Below are positions 1 to 5,287 of a stretch of 5,287 nt of DNA, one piece after another. The stretch covers positions 1-5,287 of the forward strand of contig JABDPL010000115.1 of the NCBI GenBank assembly GCA_013042825.1. Reading direction: 5' to 3'. Source of the DNA: Flavobacteriaceae bacterium (GTDB lineage: Bacteria > Bacteroidota > Bacteroidia > Flavobacteriales > Flavobacteriaceae). The notes beneath the pieces are model-generated. The model had not been told where the DNA came from, did no database searches, and saw nothing but the letters and a program-made list of their open reading frames with translations. The position numbers and the translations under genes were made by a program. Within the stretch, counting starts at the first letter, position 1; every line of letters starts with the position of its first letter.

Positions 1-620
1 CTTCAGATTTCCCAACATTCCGGCAGGTGTTTGAAGCTAAAGAATACGAGATCAAATTCGATTTCAAACCATCTGTCATAATCGATGCAGGTGCCAATAT
101 CGGCCTGGCGGCAGTATACTTTTCAAACCGCTTCCCGGATGCGAAAATTTATTCCATCGAACCAGAATCCTCCAATTTGGAATTAATGAGGAAAAACATA
201 GCTCCTTATCCTAATGTCCGGGTTATTCCAAAGGCCTTGCATCATAGTTCTGGATTAGAATTGCAAATAGTGGATGAAGGAATTGGCGAATGGGGTTTTA
301 CAACCAGGAATACCGGAAATACGGCAGAAAAAAAACAAGTTGTAGGCACTGTAGAAACCGTCAGTATCGATTCAATATTGGAAGAACATGAAATCGGAAT
401 ATTGGATATACTTAAAATCGATATCGAAGGTGCCGAAAAACCGCTTTTTGAAAAGAATTACCGGAATTGGATTCCTAGAACAAGATGTATCATTGTTGAG
501 CTCCATGATCGATGGTACCCGGGATGCAGGGACAGCGTTTTCAGGGCCATTGATGAATTTAATTTTACTCATTTTGAAAAGGGTGAAAACGTAATATTTC
601 TGAATAAGGAACTGATCTGA
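1..620 (+). CDS. FkbM-family SAM-dependent methyltransferase, 5'-truncated by window edge
   Basis: This is the C-terminal part of a Methyltransf_21 (FkbM) protein, a family that O-methylates sugars and other hydroxyls using S-adenosylmethionine in the cytoplasm. The SAM-binding motif I, VIIDAGANIG, lies at 75-104. The acidic loop that usually contacts the SAM ribose (IEP) is near 156-164. The family's signature LKIDIEGAE is at 411-437. A GTG at 27 could be read as a start, but the frame is open to the left edge. The upstream residues SDFPTFRQVFEAKEY look like the conserved segment that precedes motif I in FkbM proteins, so the GTG is probably an internal valine and the gene begins outside the window. 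It is followed after 41 nt by another methyltransferase on the same strand, which suggests an operon. The family is clear; the acceptor is unknown, and a glycan sugar is inferred from the neighbours. Confidence 0.9.
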   Translation, partial: SDFPTFRQVFEAKEYEIKFDFKPSVIIDAGANIGLAAVYFSNRFPDAKIYSIEPESSNLELMRKNIAPYPNVRVIPKALHHSSGLELQIVDEGIGEWGFTTRNTGNTAEKKQVVGTVETVSIDSILEEHEIGILDILKIDIEGAEKPLFEKNYRNWIPRTRCIIVELHDRWYPGCRDSVFRAIDEFNFTHFEKGENVIFLNKELI

Positions 621-645
621 ATGATTTTAAATCTGAATCATCAGA
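616..645 (+). repeat. Bulged inverted repeat (hairpin) over the FkbM stop codon
   Basis: The arms 616-626 and 636-645 pair over 10 bp (TCTG plus ATGATT against AATCAT plus CAGA), with A620 bulged and a 9-nt loop. The left arm contains the TGA stop of the FkbM gene. No T-run follows, so it is not a typical intrinsic terminator. It may be an intercistronic mRNA structure, or chance in AT-rich DNA. Confidence 0.4.
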
Positions 646-654
646 AATAATAAT

Positions 655-658
655 AAGG
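655..658 (+). promoter_or_regulatory. Weak ribosome binding site before a TTG start
   Basis: AAGG lies 3 nt before the TTG at 662. The spacing is short, but this is the only purine-rich SD-like sequence near the start. It supports TTG initiation, because the frame has no ATG between the upstream stop at 605-607 and an internal methionine about 106 codons into the gene. Confidence 0.35.
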
Positions 659-661
659 CAA

Positions 662-1345
662 TTGAAATTAATAAAAAAAATAAAAACTTTACTCAGGAAA
701 ACAGGACTGTTTGGTAAATCTGCAAAGGCAGAGTATATACAGAGTTCGCAGGATTATTGGGAACAGCGCTATATAAAAAACAAGAATTCAGGGGCAGGAA
801 GTTATGGCCGGCTAGCCGATTTTAAGGCTGAGCTAATTAACGATTTTGTTGCAACTCATAATATCTATAAGGTTATTGAACTCGGTTGTGGTGATGGAAA
901 CCAGTTGCAACTGGCAGAATACCCTCAATATATAGGATTTGACGTTTCAAAAAAGGCTATCGACCTTTGCCGGGAAATGTTCGCTGATGACGACACCAAA
1001 CAGTTTTTCCTGATGGATGAAGATGCCCGGTTAAATGAAAAGGCCGATCTAAGCATATCTCTGGATGTAATTTACCATTTGATAGAGGATGAGGTTTTTG
1101 AGAACTATATGAATCGTTTATTTAATTGTTCGAATCGTTATGTTATTATCTATTCGAGTAATTATGACGGGTTCCTGGCCAAACATGTCATGAGTCGGAA
1201 GTTTACCGATTGGATTACTGAACATGTTTCTCAAGAATGGCATTTGAAATCTCTGGTCAAAAATCGGTTTCCTTTCGATAAAAGTGATCCGGATAATACA
1301 TCCATTTCCGATTTTTATATTTATGAAAAAATCAATTTGAAATAG
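662..1345 (+). CDS. Class I SAM-dependent methyltransferase (glycan-locus type)
   Basis: A predicted cytoplasmic methyltransferase of 227 residues with a Rossmann fold. A basic N-terminus (residues 1-22) is followed by a conserved-looking block YWEQRY...NSGAGSYGRLADFKAE (32-57). SAM motif I is VIELGCGDGNQL (71-82), the motif II-like strand is IGFDVS (91-96), and SISLDVIYHLIED (131-143) resembles the motif IV and post-motif region. The length is normal for a single-domain enzyme. The start is TTG: the next in-frame methionine lies beyond motif I, so an ATG start would destroy the fold. It is not related in sequence to the FkbM enzyme upstream. It sits 41 nt after that gene and 9 nt before the glycosyltransferase, so the three are probably co-transcribed. 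A sugar or a glycan end is the likely acceptor by context; the sequence alone does not tell which. Confidence 0.85.
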   Translation: MKLIKKIKTLLRKTGLFGKSAKAEYIQSSQDYWEQRYIKNKNSGAGSYGRLADFKAELINDFVATHNIYKVIELGCGDGNQLQLAEYPQYIGFDVSKKAIDLCREMFADDDTKQFFLMDEDARLNEKADLSISLDVIYHLIEDEVFENYMNRLFNCSNRYVIIYSSNYDGFLAKHVMSRKFTDWITEHVSQEWHLKSLVKNRFPFDKSDPDNTSISDFYIYEKINLK

Positions 1346-1347
1346 GA
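1344..1347 (+). promoter_or_regulatory. Ribosome binding site overlapping the upstream stop codon
   Basis: AGGA overlaps the TAG stop (1343-1345) of the methyltransferase and lies 7 nt before the ATG at 1355, a good SD distance. A ribosome terminating on the first gene would cover the start of the next, consistent with translational coupling. Confidence 0.6.
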
Positions 1348-1354
1348 CTATTCC

Positions 1355-2599
1355 ATGGGTGTTGAGCACATTGCTGTTATAGTAATTTATTTTCCGACCA
1401 CCTCGGAAACCTTTATCGTTAATCAGATTAATGGCTTAATTGAATCTGGGAAACAGATTAGTCTTTATGCCTATAATAAAGTTGATAATGATGTCATTCA
1501 TGATAGTTTATTAACCCACGACCTATTAAATAAAGTCAGGTATTTTGTTCATCCGTCAAAGTCGAAGATCCTTCGGTTTACAGGTTTCTTAGGATGGACG
1601 TTTTCCAATATCCGAAGGATTAAATGGAAATTATTTTTCAGAAGTTTAAATGTCTTTAAATATGGGAAAGATGCCTACACACTTAAATTGTTTTATGAAG
1701 CTCAATGGTTTCTGGTCAATCACAATATTGATTTGATTCATGCTCATTTCGGCATGTGCGGAAACCGGATCGCCTATCTAAAGTCTATGAATATTCTACC
1801 TGAATCGGTAAAACTCATCACTACCTTTCACGGCTTTGACATAGAACCGGGCCAGGCAGAGTACTATAAAGACAAGTATAAGTATTTGATTCATGAGACA
1901 GCCGCCTATATAGCCAACACCCCTTATCTGAAATCATTGATTGAAGAAATTAATGAAAGGAAAAAACCCGTTCATGTTCTTCCGGTTGGCTTGGATACCG
2001 ACTTTTTCAAAAAAACGGAGCCTAAAAAAGAAAACCCCTATTTTGACTTGCTGTTTTGCGGAAAATTAATTCCCTTAAAGGGACCCGACCTGGCGATTAA
2101 AATTGTTGAGGCATTACATAAAAGGGGATACAAACAGGTACGGCTTCAAATGGTAGGTAAAGGCCGTATGATGGATCAATTACAAGAACAAGCACGGCAA
2201 ATTGAGATTCCAGATGCTATAATTTTTCATGGTGCTTTAGATCAGACTGCATTAAAATTTCTCTTTGAATCAGCCGATGTGTTTTTGATGCCCGGCCGTC
2301 ATGACCCCAAAACCGGAAGAGCCGAGACCCAGGGATTGGTAATCCAGGAAGCCCAGGCTATGGAGGTTCCGGTTGTCGTTTCGGATGTAGGAGGAATGAA
2401 ATATGGAATGATACCGGATGAAACAGGGATATTAGTCCCGTCAGAACAAATCGAAACATTTGTAGAAACACTCATTGTTCTGATCAATGACCCTCAATTG
2501 AGGGCGAATATGGGAGAAAATGGAAGAACCCTGGTTGAAAGCAATTACAGGAATAAAATACTAAATGAGAAATTAGTTCGAATCTATGATGAATGTTAA
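1355..2599 (+). CDS. Glycosyltransferase family 4 (GT-B fold)
   Basis: A retaining glycosyltransferase that moves a sugar from a nucleotide sugar to a lipid-linked or growing glycan on the cytoplasmic side of the inner membrane. The 414 residues match a complete GT4 enzyme. The N-terminal acceptor domain carries FPTTSETFIVNQI (13-25), IHAHFG (128-133) and TTFHGFD (156-162). The domain linker is near LPVGLDTDFF (209-218). The C-terminal donor domain begins with FCGKLIPLKGPD (234-245) and holds the EX7E motif, E324 and E332, within ETQGLVIQEAQAM, followed by VVVSDVGG (340-347). The whole reading resembles AmsK/WcaL-like exopolysaccharide glycosyltransferases, but the donor and acceptor cannot be read from the motifs. 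No membrane helix is evident. The ATG at 1355 has a well-placed ribosome site. It is tightly coupled to the methyltransferase upstream; a 77-nt gap separates it from the sulfotransferase downstream. Confidence 0.93.
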   Translation: MGVEHIAVIVIYFPTTSETFIVNQINGLIESGKQISLYAYNKVDNDVIHDSLLTHDLLNKVRYFVHPSKSKILRFTGFLGWTFSNIRRIKWKLFFRSLNVFKYGKDAYTLKLFYEAQWFLVNHNIDLIHAHFGMCGNRIAYLKSMNILPESVKLITTFHGFDIEPGQAEYYKDKYKYLIHETAAYIANTPYLKSLIEEINERKKPVHVLPVGLDTDFFKKTEPKKENPYFDLLFCGKLIPLKGPDLAIKIVEALHKRGYKQVRLQMVGKGRMMDQLQEQARQIEIPDAIIFHGALDQTALKFLFESADVFLMPGRHDPKTGRAETQGLVIQEAQAMEVPVVVSDVGGMKYGMIPDETGILVPSEQIETFVETLIVLINDPQLRANMGENGRTLVESNYRNKILNEKLVRIYDEC

Positions 2600-2601
2600 G
2601 C

Positions 2602-2653
2602 TTCCAAGACTCAGGAATGATCTGAAAATTTTAGAATGAATAAGTCTTTGGAA
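2602..2653 (+). repeat. Imperfect inverted repeat between glycosyltransferase and sulfotransferase
   Basis: TTCCAAGACT (2602-2611) pairs with AGTCTTTGGAA (2643-2653) over 10 bp, with T2647 bulged. The 31-nt loop contains AAAATTTT (2625-2632). No T-run follows the right arm, so a Rho-independent terminator is unlikely. It could be an mRNA processing or stability structure, or a recombination scar. Confidence 0.35.
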
Positions 2654-2676
2654 TCATGGTTGATTAAATATAAATA

Positions 2677-3357
2677 ATGCCAATTTTTAAAGGACAGAAC
2701 AACAATTATCTGCTGACGAATTTTAAGGTTATGTATTCAACCTTGAGTCATGCCGATTCCCTGGAACCAGTGAAATTAGACCGCAGATTGAAGCGAGATA
2801 TGTTGCTGAGTAAATTAAAGCTAAGGTCGGATAAATTTTACTTCATCTGCCGTAATCCCTATAGGCGATTAGAGTCCTTTTTCAGGGAGAAGTTTAGAAA
2901 TAAAGTCGATTATTTTGAGCGCAATGGCTACTGGCAGGATGGACAAAAATTATTCTTTCCCTATCTCCATATTGATGAATCATTCACTCCAGAGGATATT
3001 AAACAAAAGCTGTTGGATACTTCGTTTAGTAAATTGATTACCATACTTCCTGAAGTTTATCTAAAAGATCGTCATCTTCGTCCGCAGTGGTTACGATTAC
3101 GAGTGTCGTTTACCAAGTGGGGAATCCCATTTCGATTTAAGGTTCCTTTAGTGCAGATTTTAAAAATTGAATCGATGGAGGAGCTTGATTTTCTGAATCA
3201 GATATTTAATGTTGATGTAAATAAGAGATTAAATGCTTCTGCCGATCTAAGATCACCTATCGAATGGAGCAAAAATGATATACAGATTGTGCAGGAATTG
3301 TATAAAAATGACTTCAATGCATTTGGATATGATCCCAAAAACTTCAAAAAGACATAG
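2677..3357 (+). CDS. Carbohydrate sulfotransferase, Sulfotransfer_2 family (chondroitin-4-sulfotransferase/HNK-1 type)
   Basis: Predicted to transfer sulfate from PAPS to a hydroxyl of a sugar in a glycan. FKVMYSTLS (16-24) sits where eukaryotic chondroitin 4-sulfotransferases have PKVACTN, the 5'-phosphosulfate loop; K17 is kept but the proline is replaced. The 3'-phosphate motif is clear: FICRNPYRRLESFF (56-69), with R59 and S67 in the usual R-x7-S spacing. Further family marks are DRHLRPQ (131-137), ILKIESMEEL (161-170), and the C-terminal LYKNDFNAFGYD (208-219). At 226 residues it is compact, with no signal peptide or membrane anchor, so it is probably cytosolic. Stops at 2665 and 2671 in frame exclude a longer N-terminus. 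No SD sequence precedes the ATG, only an AT-rich stretch. It follows the GT4 gene by 77 nt on the same strand. The specific sugar and position are unknown. Confidence 0.75.
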   Translation: MPIFKGQNNNYLLTNFKVMYSTLSHADSLEPVKLDRRLKRDMLLSKLKLRSDKFYFICRNPYRRLESFFREKFRNKVDYFERNGYWQDGQKLFFPYLHIDESFTPEDIKQKLLDTSFSKLITILPEVYLKDRHLRPQWLRLRVSFTKWGIPFRFKVPLVQILKIESMEELDFLNQIFNVDVNKRLNASADLRSPIEWSKNDIQIVQELYKNDFNAFGYDPKNFKKT

Positions 3358-3436
3358 TCCCTTCAATTTTTAGAAAATAAGGACGTAGGCACTAAGACTT
3401 AGTTTATTCGATTACCAGAACAATTTCAAAAAAGGA
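3358..3436. other. Convergent intergenic region between two sulfotransferase genes
   Basis: This 79-bp gap lies between the 3' ends of the plus-strand and minus-strand sulfotransferase genes. It must stop or tolerate transcription from both sides. It holds a perfect 13-bp palindrome, ACTAAGACTTAGT (3391-3403), which is short, AT-rich and followed by only a few T residues; it could serve at best as a weak terminator. No reading frame of note is present. Confidence 0.5.
3391..3403. repeat. 13-bp palindrome ACTAAG-A-CTTAGT
   Basis: Two perfect 6-bp arms around a single A. As RNA it would form about 5 bp with a GAC loop, which is weak. Its place between convergent genes suits a bidirectional terminator, but stability is low and no long T-tract follows, so the role is uncertain. 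Confidence 0.3.
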
Positions 3437-4243
3437 TTACAGCTTTAACGACCGTTTAATGCTTCCGGCAATTTTTCTGCCAATAGGGATAGAATAAATG
3501 CGATTATACAATCGCAGTTCCATGAGTTCTTTCGATAATGGTTTCTCGGCTTCAATCTGCTCGTTAAACCTTTGATACATGATATCATATAACTGAATGT
3601 CCAGTTGATTATAGTTTCTTATCGCTTCTAAGGTCTTGTCGTCTATAGTTTCGAGCATTGGCCGTTTGCTGGTTTTGTTCTTGACCGTATAATAGGGGAT
3701 TGGCCAGGATAGTTGTTTCCGAAGCATGACCAAAGACTCGTCAAATTTTTCGGTAATCCCGACAAAAGCAAAGTGATTATCAATATTTTCAAGGGCTTTC
3801 TCCAACATCAGGTCCTCACGATCATAAATACCGCTTATCCATTGCACCTGGCAGTTATTGACCTCGGTGCTATTGACTTGGGTAACAAAATCATACAGCG
3901 ATAAATTCCCATGCTTGATTGTTGGAAATAATTTATTATTCGGTTTTCTAAGTACATAATAATAGAAGGAAATGACCCGTTCTTCCGGTCGCCTCAGGAA
4001 GGTGATGTATTTGGTGCCGGGATCCATAAAGCGATGCATCCCAAATGGTGCATGTCCTTTTAGCAGCTTTATTCTTTTTTCTTCTTCTTTCTGAATTTTA
4101 ATAAACTCCTTATAGTTGGTGCGTGTTTTGTTGACAGTAGTCAAAGTAAAGGTGCTTTCGCGAGGGTAGAGTCTATTGAGGATGGAGTGGAAGGTAGTTC
4201 CTCCGTTTTTAGGGATGTGTAGAAAAATTAAGCTATTTCTCAT
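3437..4243 (-). CDS. Carbohydrate sulfotransferase, Sulfotransfer_2 family (heparan-sulfate 6-O-sulfotransferase-like motifs)
   Basis: A second PAPS-dependent sulfotransferase of 268 residues. The 5'-phosphosulfate loop is FLHIPKNGGTTFHSIL (7-22), close to the HIQKTGGTTF of heparan-sulfate 6-O-sulfotransferases. The 3'-phosphate motif is KYITFLRRPEERVISFYY (78-95), with R84 and S92 in R-x7-S spacing. LLKGHAPFG (60-68) carries H64, a candidate catalytic base by analogy. CQVQWISGI (131-139) and FAFVGITEKFDESL (158-171) are also typical of the family. The C-terminal tail (about 230-268) is basic and outside the core. No signal peptide is seen, so action is probably cytosolic. The ATG at 4243 places the P-loop-like motif at the very N-terminus, as expected; no SD is evident. 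It is the only minus-strand gene, converging with the other sulfotransferase and diverging from the UbiA gene, so it must have its own promoter. The two sulfotransferases are not recent duplicates. Confidence 0.85.
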   Translation of the reverse strand: MRNSLIFLHIPKNGGTTFHSILNRLYPRESTFTLTTVNKTRTNYKEFIKIQKEEEKRIKLLKGHAPFGMHRFMDPGTKYITFLRRPEERVISFYYYVLRKPNNKLFPTIKHGNLSLYDFVTQVNSTEVNNCQVQWISGIYDREDLMLEKALENIDNHFAFVGITEKFDESLVMLRKQLSWPIPYYTVKNKTSKRPMLETIDDKTLEAIRNYNQLDIQLYDIMYQRFNEQIEAEKPLSKELMELRLYNRIYSIPIGRKIAGSIKRSLKL

Positions 4244-4392
4244 GTTCTAAGCTGGTAATTTAATATTGGTAGAATCGGGATCACAAATGATTTTCTCATA
4301 GTATGACAAAATAAATGAAAGATTTGCCAGTTCTTCTCAAAAAGTGATTTAAAAGAAGTTTGATTTATTATTTTTAGGACAAATTAAGAAAT
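4244..4392. promoter_or_regulatory. Divergent intergenic region, presumed to hold promoters for both flanking genes
   Basis: The 149 bp between the start of the minus-strand sulfotransferase and the start of the UbiA gene must contain the promoter of the former, and probably one for the latter. The stretch is AT-rich. I looked for the Bacteroidota TTTG / TAnnTTTG pattern. TTTG at 4323-4326 and GAAGTTTG at 4355-4362 on the plus strand are near matches, but the spacing is too long, so no promoter is assigned. AGGA at 4376-4379 is the only SD-like site for the UbiA gene, 13 nt before its ATG, which is long. Confidence 0.5.
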
Positions 4393-5283
4393 ATGATTGT
4401 CAAATTAAAGAATGTGGTGAAACTAATGCGTCCACATCAATATGTCAAAAATCTATTCATATTTCTTCCCCTGTTTTTTGATGGTCAGATTACAGATCTG
4501 GAATTGTTAAAAGAGGCTTTGTTAGCCTTTATTGCATTTTCATTTACCGCAAGCAGTATCTATATATTGAATGATTATTTAGACATTGCAGCCGATCTTC
4601 AGCATCCGGCCAAGAAACACAGGCCCCTGGCGTCTGGTTTAATATCGAAGAAGGAAGCCATTTTATTATTCATTGCATTTCTGGCCATTGGTATTGTCCT
4701 GATCAGTATTCAAAATACCTATGCTTTATACGTGTTATTAGCTTATGTAGCCCTTAATATTGCCTATTGTTTTGTGTTGAAGCATGTTGCAATTTTAGAT
4801 ATAACCGTAATAGCTATTGGTTTTGTATTACGCCTGTTCATAGGCTCCTTTGTAACAGGAGTACCACTTTCGAAGTGGATCGTTATCATGACATTTCTTC
4901 TTGCCTTGTTTTTGGCCCTGGCCAAACGCAGGGATGATGTCCTCCATTTTTTGGATACCGGTGCAAAGATGCGTAAAGTAATCGATGGCTATAACCTGAA
5001 GTTGATAGATGCCGGGATGATGATTATGGCTTCAACCGTGATCGTTACCTATATTCTTTATACAACCTCCACAGAGGTTATTGCCCGCATTCAAAACGAA
5101 TACCTGTATCTGACGTCTTTCTTTGTGATTCTGGGAATATTGAGATACTCCCAGTTAAGCTTATTAGAAAATAATAGCGGTTCTCCCAGCAAAATTATTT
5201 TGACAGACAGATTTTTGATTTTGACAATTCTGGCCTGGGTGTTTTCATTTGTCTGGATAATTTATTTAAATAATAATTCATAA
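4393..5283 (+). CDS. UbiA-family decaprenyl-phosphate phosphoribosyltransferase-like membrane enzyme
   Basis: A polytopic inner-membrane prenyltransferase of 296 residues with about nine hydrophobic segments (near 16-30, 42-60, 89-107, 110-129, 134-152, 161-178, 206-224, 234-252 and 272-292). RPHQYVKN (13-20) opens the protein. The aspartate-rich motif NDYLDIAAD (60-68), with HP (71-72), K75 and RP (77-78), matches the first UbiA metal and diphosphate site. The second cytoplasmic loop has AKRRDD (177-182) and VIDGYN (196-201), as I recall for Rv3806c (UbiA)-like 5-phosphoribose-diphosphate:polyprenyl-phosphate phosphoribosyltransferases rather than for quinone or heme prenyltransferases. The expected reaction couples PRPP to polyprenyl phosphate, giving polyprenyl-phosphoryl-5-phosphoribose, the precursor of lipid-linked ribose or arabinose. 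A stop at 4375 limits the start to the ATG at 4393. Context in a glycan locus fits a sugar-donor role. The family is sure; the exact substrate is inferred. Confidence 0.88.
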   Translation: MIVKLKNVVKLMRPHQYVKNLFIFLPLFFDGQITDLELLKEALLAFIAFSFTASSIYILNDYLDIAADLQHPAKKHRPLASGLISKKEAILLFIAFLAIGIVLISIQNTYALYVLLAYVALNIAYCFVLKHVAILDITVIAIGFVLRLFIGSFVTGVPLSKWIVIMTFLLALFLALAKRRDDVLHFLDTGAKMRKVIDGYNLKLIDAGMMIMASTVIVTYILYTTSTEVIARIQNEYLYLTSFFVILGILRYSQLSLLENNSGSPSKIILTDRFLILTILAWVFSFVWIIYLNNNS

Positions 5284-5284
5284 A

Positions 5285-5287
5285 ATG
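5285..5287 (+). other. Possible start codon of the next gene, cut by the window edge
   Basis: An ATG begins 1 nt after the TAA of the UbiA-like gene and ends the window. Such spacing is typical of coupled operon genes. Homologues of this enzyme are often followed by a HAD phosphatase or DprE1/DprE2-like oxidoreductases, but nothing of the product is visible here. Confidence 0.35.

Noticed and set aside
27..29. GTG at 27 as the start of the FkbM methyltransferase
   Set aside because: The frame is open to the left edge, and the residues before it (SDFPTFRQ) look like conserved FkbM sequence, so the gene more likely starts outside the window.
372..594. Small reading frames on both strands inside the FkbM gene
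   Set aside because: They overlap a well-supported gene in other frames, have no recognisable domain and no ribosome site; they are shadows.
621..650. Tiny frame starting at ATG 621
   Set aside because: It ends after nine codons and has no ribosome site; it is part of the hairpin region.
1118..1369. Minus-strand frame of 83 codons over the end of the second methyltransferase
   Set aside because: It lies antisense to a confident gene and over the next gene's start, with no domain signal.
2299..2487. Minus-strand frame of 62 codons inside the glycosyltransferase
   Set aside because: It is antisense to the conserved EX7E region, whose coding sense is certain.
3713..3904. Plus-strand frame of 63 codons inside the minus-strand sulfotransferase
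   Set aside because: It is antisense to conserved sulfotransferase sequence, with no domain or start signal.
4270..4315. Minus-strand TTTG-N19-TTTG pair as a Bacteroidota promoter for the second sulfotransferase
   Set aside because: The downstream element lacks the TA of TAnnTTTG and the spacing does not fit the consensus well, so it was not called.

Overview
This 5.3-kb window is a piece of a surface-glycan (capsule, exopolysaccharide or O-antigen type) biosynthesis locus. The probable host is a Bacteroidota-type bacterium. The reasons are the AT-rich sequence, weak or missing Shine-Dalgarno sequences before several starts, and protein families that look most like Bacteroidota glycan-locus proteins. 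This assignment is an inference, not proven by any marker gene here.

Layout, left to right. (1) 1-620, +: the C-terminal part of an FkbM-family SAM methyltransferase; its reading frame is open to the left edge, so the true start lies outside. (2) 662-1345, +: a second, unrelated class I SAM methyltransferase, read from a TTG start. (3) 1355-2599, +: a GT4 (GT-B fold) glycosyltransferase, placed 9 nt after the previous gene with its ribosome site on the previous stop codon. (4) 2677-3357, +: a short carbohydrate sulfotransferase of the chondroitin-4-sulfotransferase/HNK-1 type. (5) 3437-4243, -: a second carbohydrate sulfotransferase whose PAPS-binding motifs look like heparan-sulfate 6-O-sulfotransferases; it is the only gene on the minus strand and converges with gene 4. 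(6) 4393-5283, +: a nine-helix UbiA-superfamily membrane enzyme of the decaprenyl-phosphate phosphoribosyltransferase type, divergent from gene 5. An ATG 1 nt after its stop ends the window and may open the next gene.

How they may work together (inference): the GT4 enzyme adds a sugar to a lipid-linked or growing glycan. The two methyltransferases and two sulfotransferases would then decorate that glycan with methyl and sulfate groups. The UbiA enzyme would make a polyprenyl-phosphate pentose (ribose or, after epimerisation, arabinose) as a lipid-linked sugar donor. The most notable point is the pairing of two different PAPS-dependent sulfotransferases with a polyprenyl-phosphoribose synthase, which predicts a sulfated, possibly pentofuranose-containing bacterial glycan.

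No rRNA, tRNA, CRISPR array, insertion sequence or phage gene was seen. The intergenic gaps are all under 150 bases; they hold imperfect inverted repeats but no convincing intrinsic terminator.
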